64,000 nt of DNA, from assembly GCA_963575645.1 (NCBI GenBank), contig OY754464.1:74994948-75058947 (forward strand), read 5' to 3'. Below the pieces are notes generated by a model. The model was not told the origin of the DNA and made no database searches. It was given only the letters and a program-made list of their open reading frames with translations. Positions 44,640 through 55,491 of this stretch are shown piece after piece; the first letter of the stretch is position 1; every line of letters begins with the position of its first letter. Both the position numbers and the translations under genes were made by a program. The stretch comes from Xanthostigma xanthostigma (taxonomy: Eukaryota; Arthropoda; Insecta; Raphidioptera; Raphidiidae).

Positions 44640-45480
44640 ACATGGTTATAAATTATGTGAGATCTGTTTTTCGTTGTCGTGGTTAACCCGCATGAGCTGT
44701 CAGAATTAATGTTTAAAAAATCTAACCTCATTTGATACATTTACGATATTCACTATTTTTCTCTGATCTAAGACCACATTTTAGACTTGGTACAGTCTAA
44801 AAAAAACCTCTATTTTGGAGGCGCCACAAGCGACACGTATAAAACTAGGGGTATCACTATTCTGACTGTGAATTTTACTTGAATTCACTATTCCGCATGT
44901 CAATCAGTAATCACTATTTCAAATAATCACTTTTCAGAGACTAAATTAATTATTAAAAAGTTACTAATTTGTTGTAAAAATCACTGATTATCAACTGAAT
45001 ACAACTTCACTTAGACAATTAGTGAAAATTTCACTAATTCATGTTTAGAGAGTATAGTCACTTTTCTTTTGTGCTTTATTTAATTTTTGTGCAGTTCAAA
45101 CTTATTAGATCACTATTCTTATGTACCTACTTGAAATAAAATTCAGTAGCTGCCTGCCAAACCAACAATAAGGTACAAAATACACTCCTAGCCTGAGGAG
45201 AATTGAATATAGACTTGTATTTTTGTCGAAGTAAAAAAGTTCAAGCTAGCTTTTCCGTTTAGGAAAACTGTCTCGAAAATAGCTATTAAATTTATCCCAA
45301 CGCTTGAGGTAAATAAAAAAATAAAATGTAACTTCCTAGACAACCGTACAAACCTTATATCCCTACACTCTGTTAGTAGGTCCGGTCTACAAACAGAATA
45401 AACTGGACACAAAACTATATTGTGCCTGAATTTACATGGGCTTTATATTTTATTTTATTTATTATACTATTTAGCTGTAA
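44640..45480. other. no gene; repeated short TCACTA/TAGTGA motifs
   Basis: Between about 44850 and 45110, TCACTATTC, TCACTAATT, TTAGTGAAA and related words recur at least eight times in both senses, perhaps a decayed TIR element. Confidence 0.4.
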
Positions 45481-45489
45481 CCGACCGCG

Positions 45490-45660
45490 CGTTGCAGTGG
45501 CTCAGTCTGGTTTGCGTGTGTTGCCGTTACGTTCACCAGATGGCGCTCCCGTTGCGGTAAAATGTTTAGTAAAGCGTGTGTTGCTTTAACGTCCAACAAA
45601 TGGCGCTCTATTCAAGAGATTGCGCTCCCGTTACCATAAATAATTTGGTATAGTGTGTGT
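45490..45660 (+). repeat. diverged tandem repeat, three units
   Basis: GTGTGTTGC is followed by GTTACGTTCACCAGATGGCG- or TTAACGTCCAACAAATGGCG-like blocks at about 60 bp spacing. Confidence 0.65.
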
Positions 45661-45694
45661 TGCTTTTGGGTACTTAACTGATATCCAAATATAG

Positions 45695-45835
45695 AAAACA
45701 GAATAGATTTATACTTGCAGTAAACATAATTATGCTTGGTGAATTGAATTATCGGTATTTAATCGGAGGAATGAAACAAATGAACCGAATAAATAACTAC
45801 TTACGTTCGGTGAATATGGCCATTAAGATATTAAG
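45695..45835 (-). repeat. dispersed repeat, partner of 18283-18475
   Basis: Inverse copy with CTGCAGTAAACATAATTATG-like and CGTTCGGTGAATATGGCC blocks. Confidence 0.65.
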
Positions 45836-46079
45836 TTTCTCTCAAAACCTACATCAGCGTTTTCAGATTTAATGTTTTAGTTAGCAAATATTATGGTATG
45901 TTAACAACAGTATGAAATACTAGTGTGACCTGTGCGAAATATTCGCACTAAATAACTATAATAATTATCACTTTACATAATTATTTTTTAAATATGATTG
46001 CAGATATTTAATTCGTTTCTAATTTTGCATACTGCTTATAACGTTCTTCTTTTTGTTTACGAAAATTGTCATATAGAAG

Positions 46080-46270
46080 CTCAAGTAGCAAAAGCGTTGA
46101 GCTAAGCCGTCAGATGGCATCATGCAGCATTGCTGTGACGTTGTTCAGCGTTGCTCACTGTTTCGTCAGATGGCAGTATGCAGTATTTACAATATGAAGG
46201 TCAAATGACAGATCGAAGTGTTAACGTTTCAAAATTAAAGCCGTCAGATGGCAGACGTTGTTCAGCGTTG
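46080..46270 (+). repeat. diverged repeat of CCGTCAGATGGCA
   Basis: CGTCAGATGGCA occurs at about 46109, 46165 and 46240, each near GTTGTTCAGCGTTGC. No coding content. Confidence 0.65.
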
Positions 46271-46974
46271 CTGTATTTTAATTAATTTACAAAAACAAAA
46301 GCAATAATAAATTTTTTAGTTGTCGATGTCAGTAGAGCAAGCAATTATCTGTAAAATGGTATATAATTTATGTGGAGAAATTGTGTGGTTTTTTCTAAAA
46401 AGGGAGGCAAACATCTTAACCTTAACGTATTAATATAATTATATGATTTCCACACGAAAGTTCCACACCAACTAAGAACAACTTATATAGATTGCTGGAT
46501 GTTGTTACCAATAACATATGAAGATCACGTTCGTACTTCACTGTATGCGTATTGCAAAACTTGCTTGATCTCTGCTGCCTATTCGAACCGAACGGCACAA
46601 CTCGGAAATGGTGCAGTGTGGTCAAACTGCAAGAAAAAAATTCCAGCCAATTGGGCAACGGGGCCATTCCAACTTCAAAAATATTGACATTTGAATAGTA
46701 TAATAAAGAAAATAAAATTTCTGATATCGCGTTAGGTGACGCGGGTAATGGCTAGTATTCGATATGATATTTGCTATTCGTTGTCATGGTTACCTACATA
46801 ATATTATGTTCCACGTCATGTAAAAATAATCAAAGCATGCCGAACTAGTTTATTTCTGACAGATCCATAAAACAAAAGAGCGGCAGATTTTTTTAATTTT
46901 CAAAATATTTCCGAAACTATAAAGTTTAAAAAAAAATTTTAACGAAACTTTCTTGAAAAAATAAATAGAATAAT

Positions 46975-47500
46975 AAGCCGTTATGAAAAGTACACCATTA
47001 TTATATAAAAAGCACTTTTATAGCATATATCTCTTCTGCGCATGCGCCGATTTTCCCCAAAAACAATAGGGCTTTTCTTATTTGCATACCAAACGTCCTC
47101 CCAAAATTTGGTTTCAATCCGCTCATCCGTTTGACCTGTATTCTGCTCACAGATAAACAGACTAACAGATAAATAGGGAAGGTGGGTCATTTTTAACCGA
47201 CTTCAAAAAAGGAGGAGGTTCTATGTTCGACTGTACATATTTTTTTATATATTTTTTTTATGTACCTATGTTCACCAATTTCTCCGTCAATTATGAACCG
47301 ATTTTCAAAAATTTTTTTTTATTCGAAAGAGTGTACTTCCGAGGTGGTCCCATCGGAACCAAGTCAGGATCTGATGGTGGAATCCTGGGAAATCGAGGGA
47401 AACTCTCAAATTTCAAAGGCACGCATACTTGGCCTACCAATTGAAATACTTTATCTAACACTAATAAAAAGAGAAAAATAAAATTTTTTTTAACAAAAAA
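46975..47500. mobile_element. family C remnant joined to an ACCGACTTC repeat
   Basis: 46975-47165 has one inverse minisatellite unit (GCGCATGCGCCGATTTTCCC) and the TTTGGTTTCAATCCGCTCAT block. 47190-47330 begins TTAACCGACTTCAAAAAAGG, a repeat very common in lepidopteran and some other insect genomes. The overlapping frames here have no domain. Confidence 0.6.
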
Positions 47501-47760
47501 AATAGAACCGACCTCAAAAAATATGCACTTAAAAGAAAAAATAATAATTATTGTTATTTTTGGAGTCGGTGTCAGCCAAAATGAAATCAATGCCGATAAC
47601 TAGAGACATGTAAGATTTAAATTGCTACTTTCGATTTCCGATGTGAAAAATAAATATAAAATAATAATTATTATTTTTTACTTTTTAGTGCATATTTTTT
47701 GAAGTCAGTTCAATTTTTTTGTTAAAAATATTTTTTATTTTAATTTTCATTTGGTTACGG
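47480..47760. repeat. imperfect inverted repeat with AT-rich arms
   Basis: The GAACCGACCTCAAAAAATAT-GCACTT block and its inverse (AAGT/AGTGCATATTTTTTGAAG) pair, each next to AATAATAATTATT. Confidence 0.75.
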
Positions 47761-47764
47761 AACC

Positions 47765-48136
47765 CCAAAAATCGTCATCGCGCTTAATACAGTCACTCGG
47801 CTTATCCGGCGAACACCCTGTATATATTATGCGCAAAATATGATGAGGCTGTAAAATTAGTTCATAAATGCAAATTTTGCTTTTATGGTTTAATATTGGA
47901 AAGATGGTTGAGGTGTGCTAACCTACATAATATATGTAAATTTTGGAAATAAAATTAACATCTATACTATATATTATGCCATAACCTTTTCAAGTAAATA
48001 ACTGTATTGCAGTAGTAACTTGCGAAAATATATGAAGATGTTTCATTTTTCAAAATCAAAACATATTTTAAATTTGTATTTATATGGTAACAACATCGAA
48101 AACTTAAATTTAATTTTAAAAGTTATATATGTGTAT
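47765..48136. other. no recognisable feature
   Basis: AT-rich sequence with no inverted repeat or coding signal. Confidence 0.6.
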
Positions 48137-48615
48137 AATAGTTATTGGCATAACTAGTAGTCTAAGTCATTCATCGCGCTGACAGGTCATGACTTAGCCT
48201 ACAAGTTGCGCCAATAATTTTATTCAACAATTGCGCGTTATTCATGTTTTAATTATAATGAGATGTTGTAAATATCTATTTATTTCTTTATAAAAAAAAC
48301 TGTCAATACTAACAGCACCAAACAGCACGATTCAATGTTTTGGTTTGAGGTTAGCCGGTTATGAATAAATTCCATGTCGAAAACATTCGGCCTCTCAATT
48401 TTAGTCTCAATGGGTAACAACGGAGTTGTTGTTACCTACTATTTCGTTACGACTCAGAAAATAGTTACGTTTATTTTCATTACTCCACAATGCCCGAGCT
48501 AGTAGGTATCTTCATTGAGTTATGACAAATAATTGTCACCAGTCGGTAAATGGCTATTTAGGGTTCGGTTTTTAGGCATGATAAAACATGAATAACGCGC
48601 ATGAGTTGAATAGAA
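48137..48615 (+). repeat. about 480 bp dispersed element, copy 2
   Basis: Near-identical partner of 39597-40076, 8.5 kb away. The main differences are a few bases in the opening hairpin loop (CGCGCTGACAGG in place of GGCGTG) and a small deletion after TTCATGTTTTA. Confidence 0.9.
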
Positions 48616-48706
48616 TCTTATATTTTTTCCCCTTTTTTTTACGAGCCAGCGTGGAATATATTATCTCATTTTTTCAGTATTTTCAAAAGCCTGTTTTTAA
48701 GTACTT

Positions 48707-49031
48707 ATAATACGCGCCACGAATCTAAAAGGCTCGGAAGTTAGATGCGAATGCGGGCTCGCGCTGGTACAATCTATTAAAAAACTACAAACTCGCAACT
48801 CAACAAAACTAAAATAATAATAACAACTTGACAACAGCGTACTCGATTGTACTTTAAAGCAGGAAAGCGACAAGTGACAAAGGCAACGAGCGATAACGGC
48901 CAATCACCGACGAGCGCACGTTCCCTGCAGGTAGCTGGGAGATGCTGTGAGTATCAACGGTTCTAAAATGTGCTTTTACGACGCTGTTTGTGACTAACTT
49001 CCGAACCGTTTAGATCCGTGGCGCGTATTAT
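48707..49031. mobile_element. TIR element, 325 bp
   Basis: TIR of about 38 bp: ATAATACGCGCCACG...GAAGTTAG at the left and the inverse at the right. The interior is less AT-rich than its surroundings. A 68-codon frame on the minus strand has no domain. Confidence 0.85.
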
Positions 49032-49472
49032 ATTTAGGTATTGCAATTTATTACTTATATAATGATGTTAACTTACTATGTAACTATTACATTATTTAAC
49101 GATTCAACACACCCTCTCTCACACTTTAACCTACATATAGTGTCTTACTCGCACTCACGTATAATATTCCCGGCTCACCTGACAGGTAAAAAGTCCGACC
49201 GAAATGGTTAGTCCTTTAAAAAAAAACTTTATGAAGTAAAACTTCTTTACGCACGCTTGACTTGGGGAGTAAGCTGGTGAATGCCTGACGAGAGATTTAC
49301 GGAAGTGTGATCGGGCGAGGCGAACGGAAGTTGAGAAGGAGATATAAGTTAGTGAAGATAGATACTTCATTGGCTAGTGGCGCCATCAGGTGGCCGAAAC
49401 AAATACTTCACTGGCTAGTGGCGTCATTAGGTGGCCGAAAATATAAGCAGTACTAACAATAGAATATATAGA

Positions 49473-50708
49473 TGTCGTAGTCATAATGCAAAATTAGGCT
49501 TTTTACAAAATGTCTACGCATTTTATAAAAAGCCGGCAAAACGCGAGCGAACAATGCAGTTTCCGTTATGACTATACCAATTCAGGCAAATTGATAAAAT
49601 GCCGGCAAAATGTGAACAGAAGAACGTGTATCTCGTTCTGACGCATTATTTTCAGGCATTTTACAATTTACCAACAGCGATGTAGTCAAAACGCACAACA
49701 GTGATGGACCTGAAAAATGGTCTCTACAAATTAGGTACCTCTAAAGGAATTCTCAAAACTTGGTTTTCCAGAAATGATATTCAAGAATCCTTAGTCGGTT
49801 TTGAAGATGAAGTTCCTGATACACTAATAACCGTAAGAGAGGCAGTTGTACATCATTCACGATTTGGGGGTCAAGGGTTTCAAAAATGTTTCTGTAAGGC
49901 TAGTAGCAAACAGTGCAATTCAAAGAAATGTGCTTGCTTTAAAAATAACAATTTATGCTCGTCCAAATGTCATGGAAGTTCGACATGCAGTAATAAGTAG
50001 GTTGTGTTGACATCTCCATAAAATGTTAAAATATTTATATTTTTAACGATTGTTTATTATCTTATACTATTTTCTATATTTCATTTACCATTCCAACTCA
50101 TAAATGTGGAATGGTACTAGTTTAGGTCAAAATTCGGTTCAAATAATTATTTCGCTCATATGAGCTTATCTAGAAATTCTGAACTTGTTTATGATATAAA
50201 ATATTATTTATTCAAATTGAATTTTATATTAGGTATCGTAATATAACCTCAGCTGTTACTCTTAAACCGCCAAAAACTGGACCCTTTACCTTAGGTATTT
50301 ATTTAGGTAGTTACTTTATTTCGTGCATTACTTTAAGATTACCTAACTGAAAGTTTTTATAGGTATGAAGTGTTTATTTAGATTTATATAATAAAGAAGT
50401 TTATTGTTTTTTGTGTCATTGTGCCATTTTATGAAATACTTACCTAGTACCTATCTCCCTAATTTTATTATTTTTTTCTCCCGCTTACGTTATGACTACA
50501 TCGCTGTTGGTAAATTGTAAAATGCCTGAAAATAATGCGTCAGAACGAGATACACGTTCTTCTGTTCACATTTTGCCGGCATTTTATCAATTTGCCTGCA
50601 TTGGTATAGTCATAACGGAAACTGCATTGTTCGCTCGCGTTTTGCCGGCTTTTTATAAAATGCCTAGACATTTTGTAAAATGCCTAATTTTGCATTATGA
50701 CTACGACA
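49473..50708 (+). mobile_element. Ginger-like DNA transposon derivative, 1236 bp
   Basis: TIRs of 219 bp, about 97 percent alike by eye, start TGTCGTAGTCATAATGCAAA and end in the inverse (TG...CA). A 4 bp duplication TAGA flanks it (49469-49472, 50709-50712). Ends of TGT...ACA with 4 bp duplications fit Ginger elements, whose transposase is a retroviral-type integrase. The centre keeps only the tail of such a protein (49704-50000). Arms repeat GGCATTTTA and GCCGGCAAAA blocks. Confidence 0.85.
49704..50000 (+). pseudogene. C-terminal remnant of a KRBA2/Ginger-like integrase protein
   Basis: 98 codons from ATG 49704 to TAG 49998. The first half (LYKLGTSKGILKTWFSRNDI, then ESLVGFEDEVPDTLITVREA) looks like the region after an integrase core. 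The second half is a Cys-rich block: KCFCKASSKQCNSKKCACFK, then NNNLCSSKCHG and TCSNK. A C-x-C...C-x3-C-x-C-x6-C-x3-C-H tail of this kind closes KRBA2-like/Ginger-type proteins in many arthropods. The DDE catalytic core is absent, so this is an internal-deletion derivative. It is an open frame just inside the left TIR and may be translated, but it cannot transpose the element by itself. Confidence 0.6.
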
Positions 50709-51136
50709 TAGACACATACAATAGACACATACTTTACTTGCCAGTGGCGCTACCGGGTGATAGAAAAAAGTTTTGTAAATCTACTTTAAATAATAATTCA
50801 TAAAGATTTACACTTAAAATCCAACGAGAGCTAAGTAATTGCAATGTATTACTTTTGTTTTCATTATCTTTATGTTTATATTTCTTTCTTCTTACTGTTC
50901 ATTTCGCTCTTGAACAATTTTATAAATTATTATTTTGTTCAATACATTAAATATTCTACGTTTAAAGTGAATAAAATTGTAAGTTCATTTTAAAGTTCAT
51001 ATTTTATGAATTTTCGGGTGAATAATAACAAATTATTACCTACTTCAATCGTGTGGTCTAAAGCACACTCGTTTTTTTTTAGGTATAAATATTTTTCTGT
51101 CTTAATTTCAAATATCTAAAATCTAAAACTCAAATA

Positions 51137-51670
51137 CACCCATCCCCCGATTGACACGGTTATTGTTTTACACGTTTTCGCTTTTACACGGTTTTCCAAA
51201 TAAGTTTTTTTTTGTTTTTATCGCTATCTACTAAATGCTTTGAACACGTGCGCTGTGTACACATCTCACGGGGAATCCCGAGCTTATGTGCTGACTTGCT
51301 GCACACGCACACTGTGTCTGTATTTCTTCGCATAAAATTAAAGTTTTATCTACGGAAAATTGTATTTGAGTGAAAGTTTCACAGTTTCAGAAAGATTTAA
51401 TTTTCCATATTCGTAAATTACAAGTGAGTGCATAATTTAGATTATTATATATAATAAAACACCTTTTACATATTTTAACCTGTCAATGCATTTTATTTTT
51501 ATTTCTGTGTACACCTAAAAATATTGAAAAAAATCAAAACTGTTAAATAGCAAAATTATGCATTTTTTGCAAGCTTTTCGATTTACACGGTTTTGACTTG
51601 AAAATTTTTAATTTTCGATTTACACGTTTTTCTCAGGAACGTATCTACCGTGTAAATCGGGGGATAGGTG
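51137..51670. mobile_element. pogo/Tigger-type element, 534 bp
   Basis: TA-flanked. CACCCATCCCCCGATTGACA at the left and TTTACACGG...CGGGGGATAGGTG in inverse at the right. TTTACACGGTTTT-like blocks repeat inside both arms. Non-coding. Confidence 0.8.
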
Positions 51671-51674
51671 TATA

Positions 51675-52395
51675 CTTTTTAAATATTTATGATATTTTTG
51701 AACCTGCCTGGCAAACACTTACACCCGCCTAAATAATCTGGTAAGTATATTTATTTTTTATTTTATTAAATGTGTCAAAGATTTTTTTTGCAAAAAAATT
51801 TCGCAAAGTTAAAAATTAAAGAGCTAACTAGGCCTCACTACCCTTCAACCAGATCTTCAATTAAGGCATTACAAAAGCAGTTACGATGTCACAAATACCT
51901 ACCCAAAAATGTTTGAAAGCTCTAGAATACTAACGTTAAAATAAATGTGAGACTATTAAATCAAAACTTACATCAAAGAAGATTAGAAAACAACCTGAAT
52001 AATGATTATAACAAATTAAAATTAGCGCAAAGTGTTATTATACATATTACACCCAATGAAACACCAATGCTAATTCATCAAGGCATACACGACATCCCAA
52101 ACATATCATGTCAAATCTTAACTTGCATTGAAGTATAATACTACCAACATGTGTACATAATATCGTACATGTATACGACGTTAAATTAATAAACTTTATT
52201 AATTATATTAGAGGCTAACAGATGTCGCGCGCAAACAGAATTATTTATAAAGATTCCGTTGCATTACACACATGTTGTAGCTATGTTGTCTACCACACTA
52301 ACGAAGATGACGAAGGAGGATGATTTAGGACGGGGTTACATTGGATACAAGGAATAACATAACTGGAAGAGACGCGATATATAAAAGGAAGTACG
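51675..52395. other. no gene recognised
   Basis: A 63-codon frame at 51947-52138 has no domain. TATATAAAAGG at about 52377 resembles a TATA box 20 bp before a TIR insertion, but no transcript can be inferred. Confidence 0.4.
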
Positions 52396-52399
52396 TTAA

Positions 52400-53041
52400 G
52401 CGGCCTACACACCTTGATACAAGCTGCGATGCAGGCATCGACTCTATGTTTCATGAAACTTGCATCAGTTGCATAAACGCCTACTTAATAAATCGAAACC
52501 TATTGCGATGCCTGAATCGACTCCATGTTCATGCAACACAAGAACAGTAGCTTAAGGTACGTTTTGCCATCACCAGTTTATACTTTATACTCCATAAAAG
52601 AAAAAGGAAATGGTCAAAAAGATGGTTTATAGAAAGACAGCGTTATTCAAATGCTTTATTGGAAGAGCTAAAAGTACATATTTTGTAGTCCAAAGACACG
52701 TATGCAGATGATAAATGTTTATGAACTCTTCCCAAAATACACGATCACTTTCCATCATGGAATTTACACACACAAACAACAGAGTAACCTCTAAAATGGC
52801 GCGGGAAAATAAATTAATATCGTCTTGGCATCGACGCAATTCTACGCACGCTGAAACTTGCATCAGCATCGCCGACTCGGCGTCGTGGCTCGCCGACCAA
52901 AATGGGATTCCAGACTCTGCATCGCTGCAAGCCGCAACTGATGCCAAATACGTGATTCAGTACTACACACACTGCTACTTGCATCATGAAACATAAGAGT
53001 CGATGCCTGCATCGCAGCTTGTATCAAGGTGTGTAGGCCGC
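52400..53041. mobile_element. TTAA-flanked TIR element, 642 bp
   Basis: TIR of about 57 bp: GCGGCCTACACACCTTGATA, then CAAGCTGCGATGCAGGCATC. TTAA on both sides (52396-52399, 53042-53045). The two long overlapping frames are on opposite strands and show no transposase motif. Part of a second copy lies at 61319-61605. piggyBac-like by target; the GGCC-rich end also recalls Harbinger. Confidence 0.85.
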
Positions 53042-53261
53042 TTAAGGTCGCGTACCCTGCAACAAAGCCCTGTAACATAACTGTGTTACGTTACGTAATT
53101 TAAGGAGCGTAACGCCACAGTTCAATTCATTCGAACAGTAAAGTAGGTCATATTATGCCTAAGCAGCTGAACGAATTATAGAAAAACTTGATTTTGTTCG
53201 GTCAATTTGAATTTTGGTTCAAAGAGAGCAAAAAAAAAAGCACGGGTCCCCCTCATAGTTT

Positions 53262-53410
53262 AAAAGAGGATGGAGTTTGGGTGGGAGTTCTTTAAAAAAC
53301 AATTACGGGGTCGTGTCGATGCGATGGCGTTTCCTTTTTGTGCAGTGAAAAGGGGAAGGAGTCTGGGGGAGTTCTTTAAAAAACAATTACGGGGTCGTGT
53401 ATACAAAGTG
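53262..53410 (+). repeat. tandem duplication, about 88 bp
   Basis: GGAGTTCTTTAAAAAACAAT followed by TACGGGGTCGTGT occurs twice. It is related in inverse sense to the minisatellite at 12786-13045. Confidence 0.8.
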
Positions 53411-53419
53411 AGATTAGTA

Positions 53420-54190
53420 GGTAATATAGTAATTCTACACCAGTTGTTATGACGTGTATATGTTATTTCTGATTGGTTAGATTAAAAAAATGACAGTGAA
53501 AGACGAAAAGTTTTTAAGTATCTTTGAGAAAATTTGTGAATAATCCGCAAAGTTTTTTTTTTGGAACGTCAAAATTTAGCGTTTTCTACGACTTAAAAAA
53601 AAGTCAAAATTTATCGAACTGGCCCATAGATCAACCTGCCTCATTAATTTTAAAAAATCGCTAAAACATGTTTTATTAGACTCAAATTTTTATAACGTAG
53701 ATTTTTAAATTTTTAATTTTTTTATATGACGCAATTTACATTCTTTGGAATTTTACAAGGTTATATTATTATTATTAGATATCTGCGTTGTATGAATGGC
53801 AAGACATTATCTGTATCAGCAATTAGGTACACAATATCAATAATTTCTCACCATAATTAATACATGATTTTTTCTAAATTGGAAATATGAAATTATTGGC
53901 GTGGATAAAAACATATTGTCCTGTACATTTTCAGCAACGTAATCTCTTAATTAAAATACGCCCGGTAGTCATTATTAACAGATATAATCACCGTTCGAAA
54001 TACTGATTGAATTTCGCGGAATATCGCAATCAATCTGGACGTTTCTTTATGTAGATTGAAATAAATTGGTTGACACAGGTAAACAGCATTTAAAATCAAT
54101 GAACGTGATGATCGTTTTTCGATTATCTGTCAGCTTTTTTCTTAAATTATGACATTGACATTGTTGTTAGTATAGAAGTTTTGTTCCAAA
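53420..54190. other. no recognisable feature
   Basis: AT-rich, no coding or repeat signal that I can support. Confidence 0.6.
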
Positions 54191-54195
54191 AATAT

Positions 54196-54527
54196 GTATT
54201 GAAGGAGATTTATTTGATTGAGGAACATAGAGAAATAAGCTTTACCAGAGTATCGCTTATGGCCAACGTTTCGAAAAATATATTTTCATCATCAGGGCCC
54301 CAATGCAAGTTAAGATGGTTAATTGTGTAAATTATTGTAATATACTTACATGATCATTTATTATGAATTTCGACAGTTTTTTTTGAATTTAAAAATATCA
54401 TAAAACAGTTTTTTAATAAAATTGTTCTGTCCAATGTGCAAATAAATATCAGTACAATATTTATTTGCACATTGGACAGAACAATTTTATTAAAAAACTG
54501 TTTTATCTCCTTCAATTGACTTTATTA
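54196..54527. mobile_element. hammerhead-bearing element with a perfect 49 bp inverted repeat
   Basis: Short ends ATTGAAGGAGAT and its inverse (ATCTCCTTCAAT) bound the unit. It holds a consensus hammerhead (54258-54304) and, 100 bp on, an inverted repeat with perfect 49/49 arms (54401-54449, 54457-54505; 7 nt spacer). Confidence 0.8.
54258..54304 (-). ncRNA. hammerhead ribozyme, complete consensus core
   Basis: On the minus strand: stem I GGCC, CTGATGA, stem II GAAAA/TTTTC closed by ATAT, GAAAC, GTT, stem I GGCC. Every conserved core position matches, making this the best ribozyme candidate in the window. ACGT forms the self-complementary stem III, suggesting dimeric action. Both stem I strands are GGCC, itself palindromic. 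Confidence 0.8.
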
Positions 54528-54529
54528 GT

Positions 54530-55490
54530 ATATTTGCCACATGGCATATAGGTACATACATACATACATATATTTATTGTATAATCGGCCCAAGAGCCAT
54601 ACATAGTCACATCTAAAAAGGAGTACACTATGGCGTCTGTCGGATGGCGGGACCTAGGGGTCGGACCGAATTTTCTAGATGTTTCATAGACAATCTGCCA
54701 CCATTTTTTTAAAGATAATATGTTTTAGCACGATAAATCTCGACAAACGTATTCGATTAAAACTAAATTTGATCCACATCTTGGAATTCATCACCCCACA
54801 AAGTCTCTTCGAAATGGGCCTAATCGTTTGAAGAGTTGGTTTTAGGGATTGTAAAATGTTTTTGGGCTCAAAATTATCGAAATATTCTCAGATTCGTTTC
54901 AAAATTAAAATGTAACCCTTTAGTAACAATTTAAATGTGCCGCTAAAATTTTAAGAAAAGCAGCTAAACCGAACTTAAAAATTTTATGAAAAGGCTAGTT
55001 TGCGATACGACTTTACTTACATGAAGGGTGTATTTAAGTTTATGCAGATGTTGGATTGATAATAATACTATAATTAAGAACAGGTTGTGTTCATTTCTTT
55101 AGCGCAGCATTACCTACTGTGAAACAATTCCTGCTTATTTTGTTATGTACAATTTTGGAACATTCTGTATATTGTGCAACATTAACTTTTTTCAAACTGC
55201 TCTACTACCTTGATATTTATCTGAAACGGTTGAGCGAAAACGAGGGAAGAAATTAATAAATACGCTTGCATATTATATAAGGTGTATATTATGTGTGTGC
55301 CTTTGTGTTTCCTTGTGTTTGTGTGATGAGATATTATATATTTATGGAACCATAACTTCGCACAAAATAGATGGTTATGTAATTATTGAGGTCCAGTGAT
55401 GTAATTCAGAGGGAACGAAGAGCTACAGTTTAGATAGATAGATATTTATTTGGTCAGTTGAGACATACAACTGTTTGACACGGCAACGAA
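54530..55490. other. no gene recognised
   Basis: Contains a short (ATAC)n-like run at about 54553 and a GATA run at about 55434, with otherwise anonymous sequence. Confidence 0.55.
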
Positions 55491-55491
55491 A

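Larger units (their letters stand above)
49226..51075 (+). mobile_element. repeat family B, split by a Ginger-like element
   Basis: 49226-49472 (GAAGTAAAACTTCTTTACGC to ACTAACAATAGAATATA) and 50709-51075 (GACACATACTTTACTTGCCA to GTGTGGTCTAAAGCACACTC) match the two halves of 5601-6090. The Ginger-like element 49473-50708 lies between. Confidence 0.85.

Noticed and set aside
46422-46687. Small frames on both strands near 46.5 kb as possible genes
   Set aside because: No domain, no signal peptide, and the two frames shadow each other.
52370-52400. TATATAAAAGG as a real promoter
   Set aside because: No initiator, leader or coding exon can be tied to it; AT-rich DNA gives many such words.
52627-52996. 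Overlapping 93-106 codon frames inside the TTAA-flanked TIR element
   Set aside because: Opposite strands, no transposase motif, and the related copy at 61319-61605 does not preserve a common frame convincingly.
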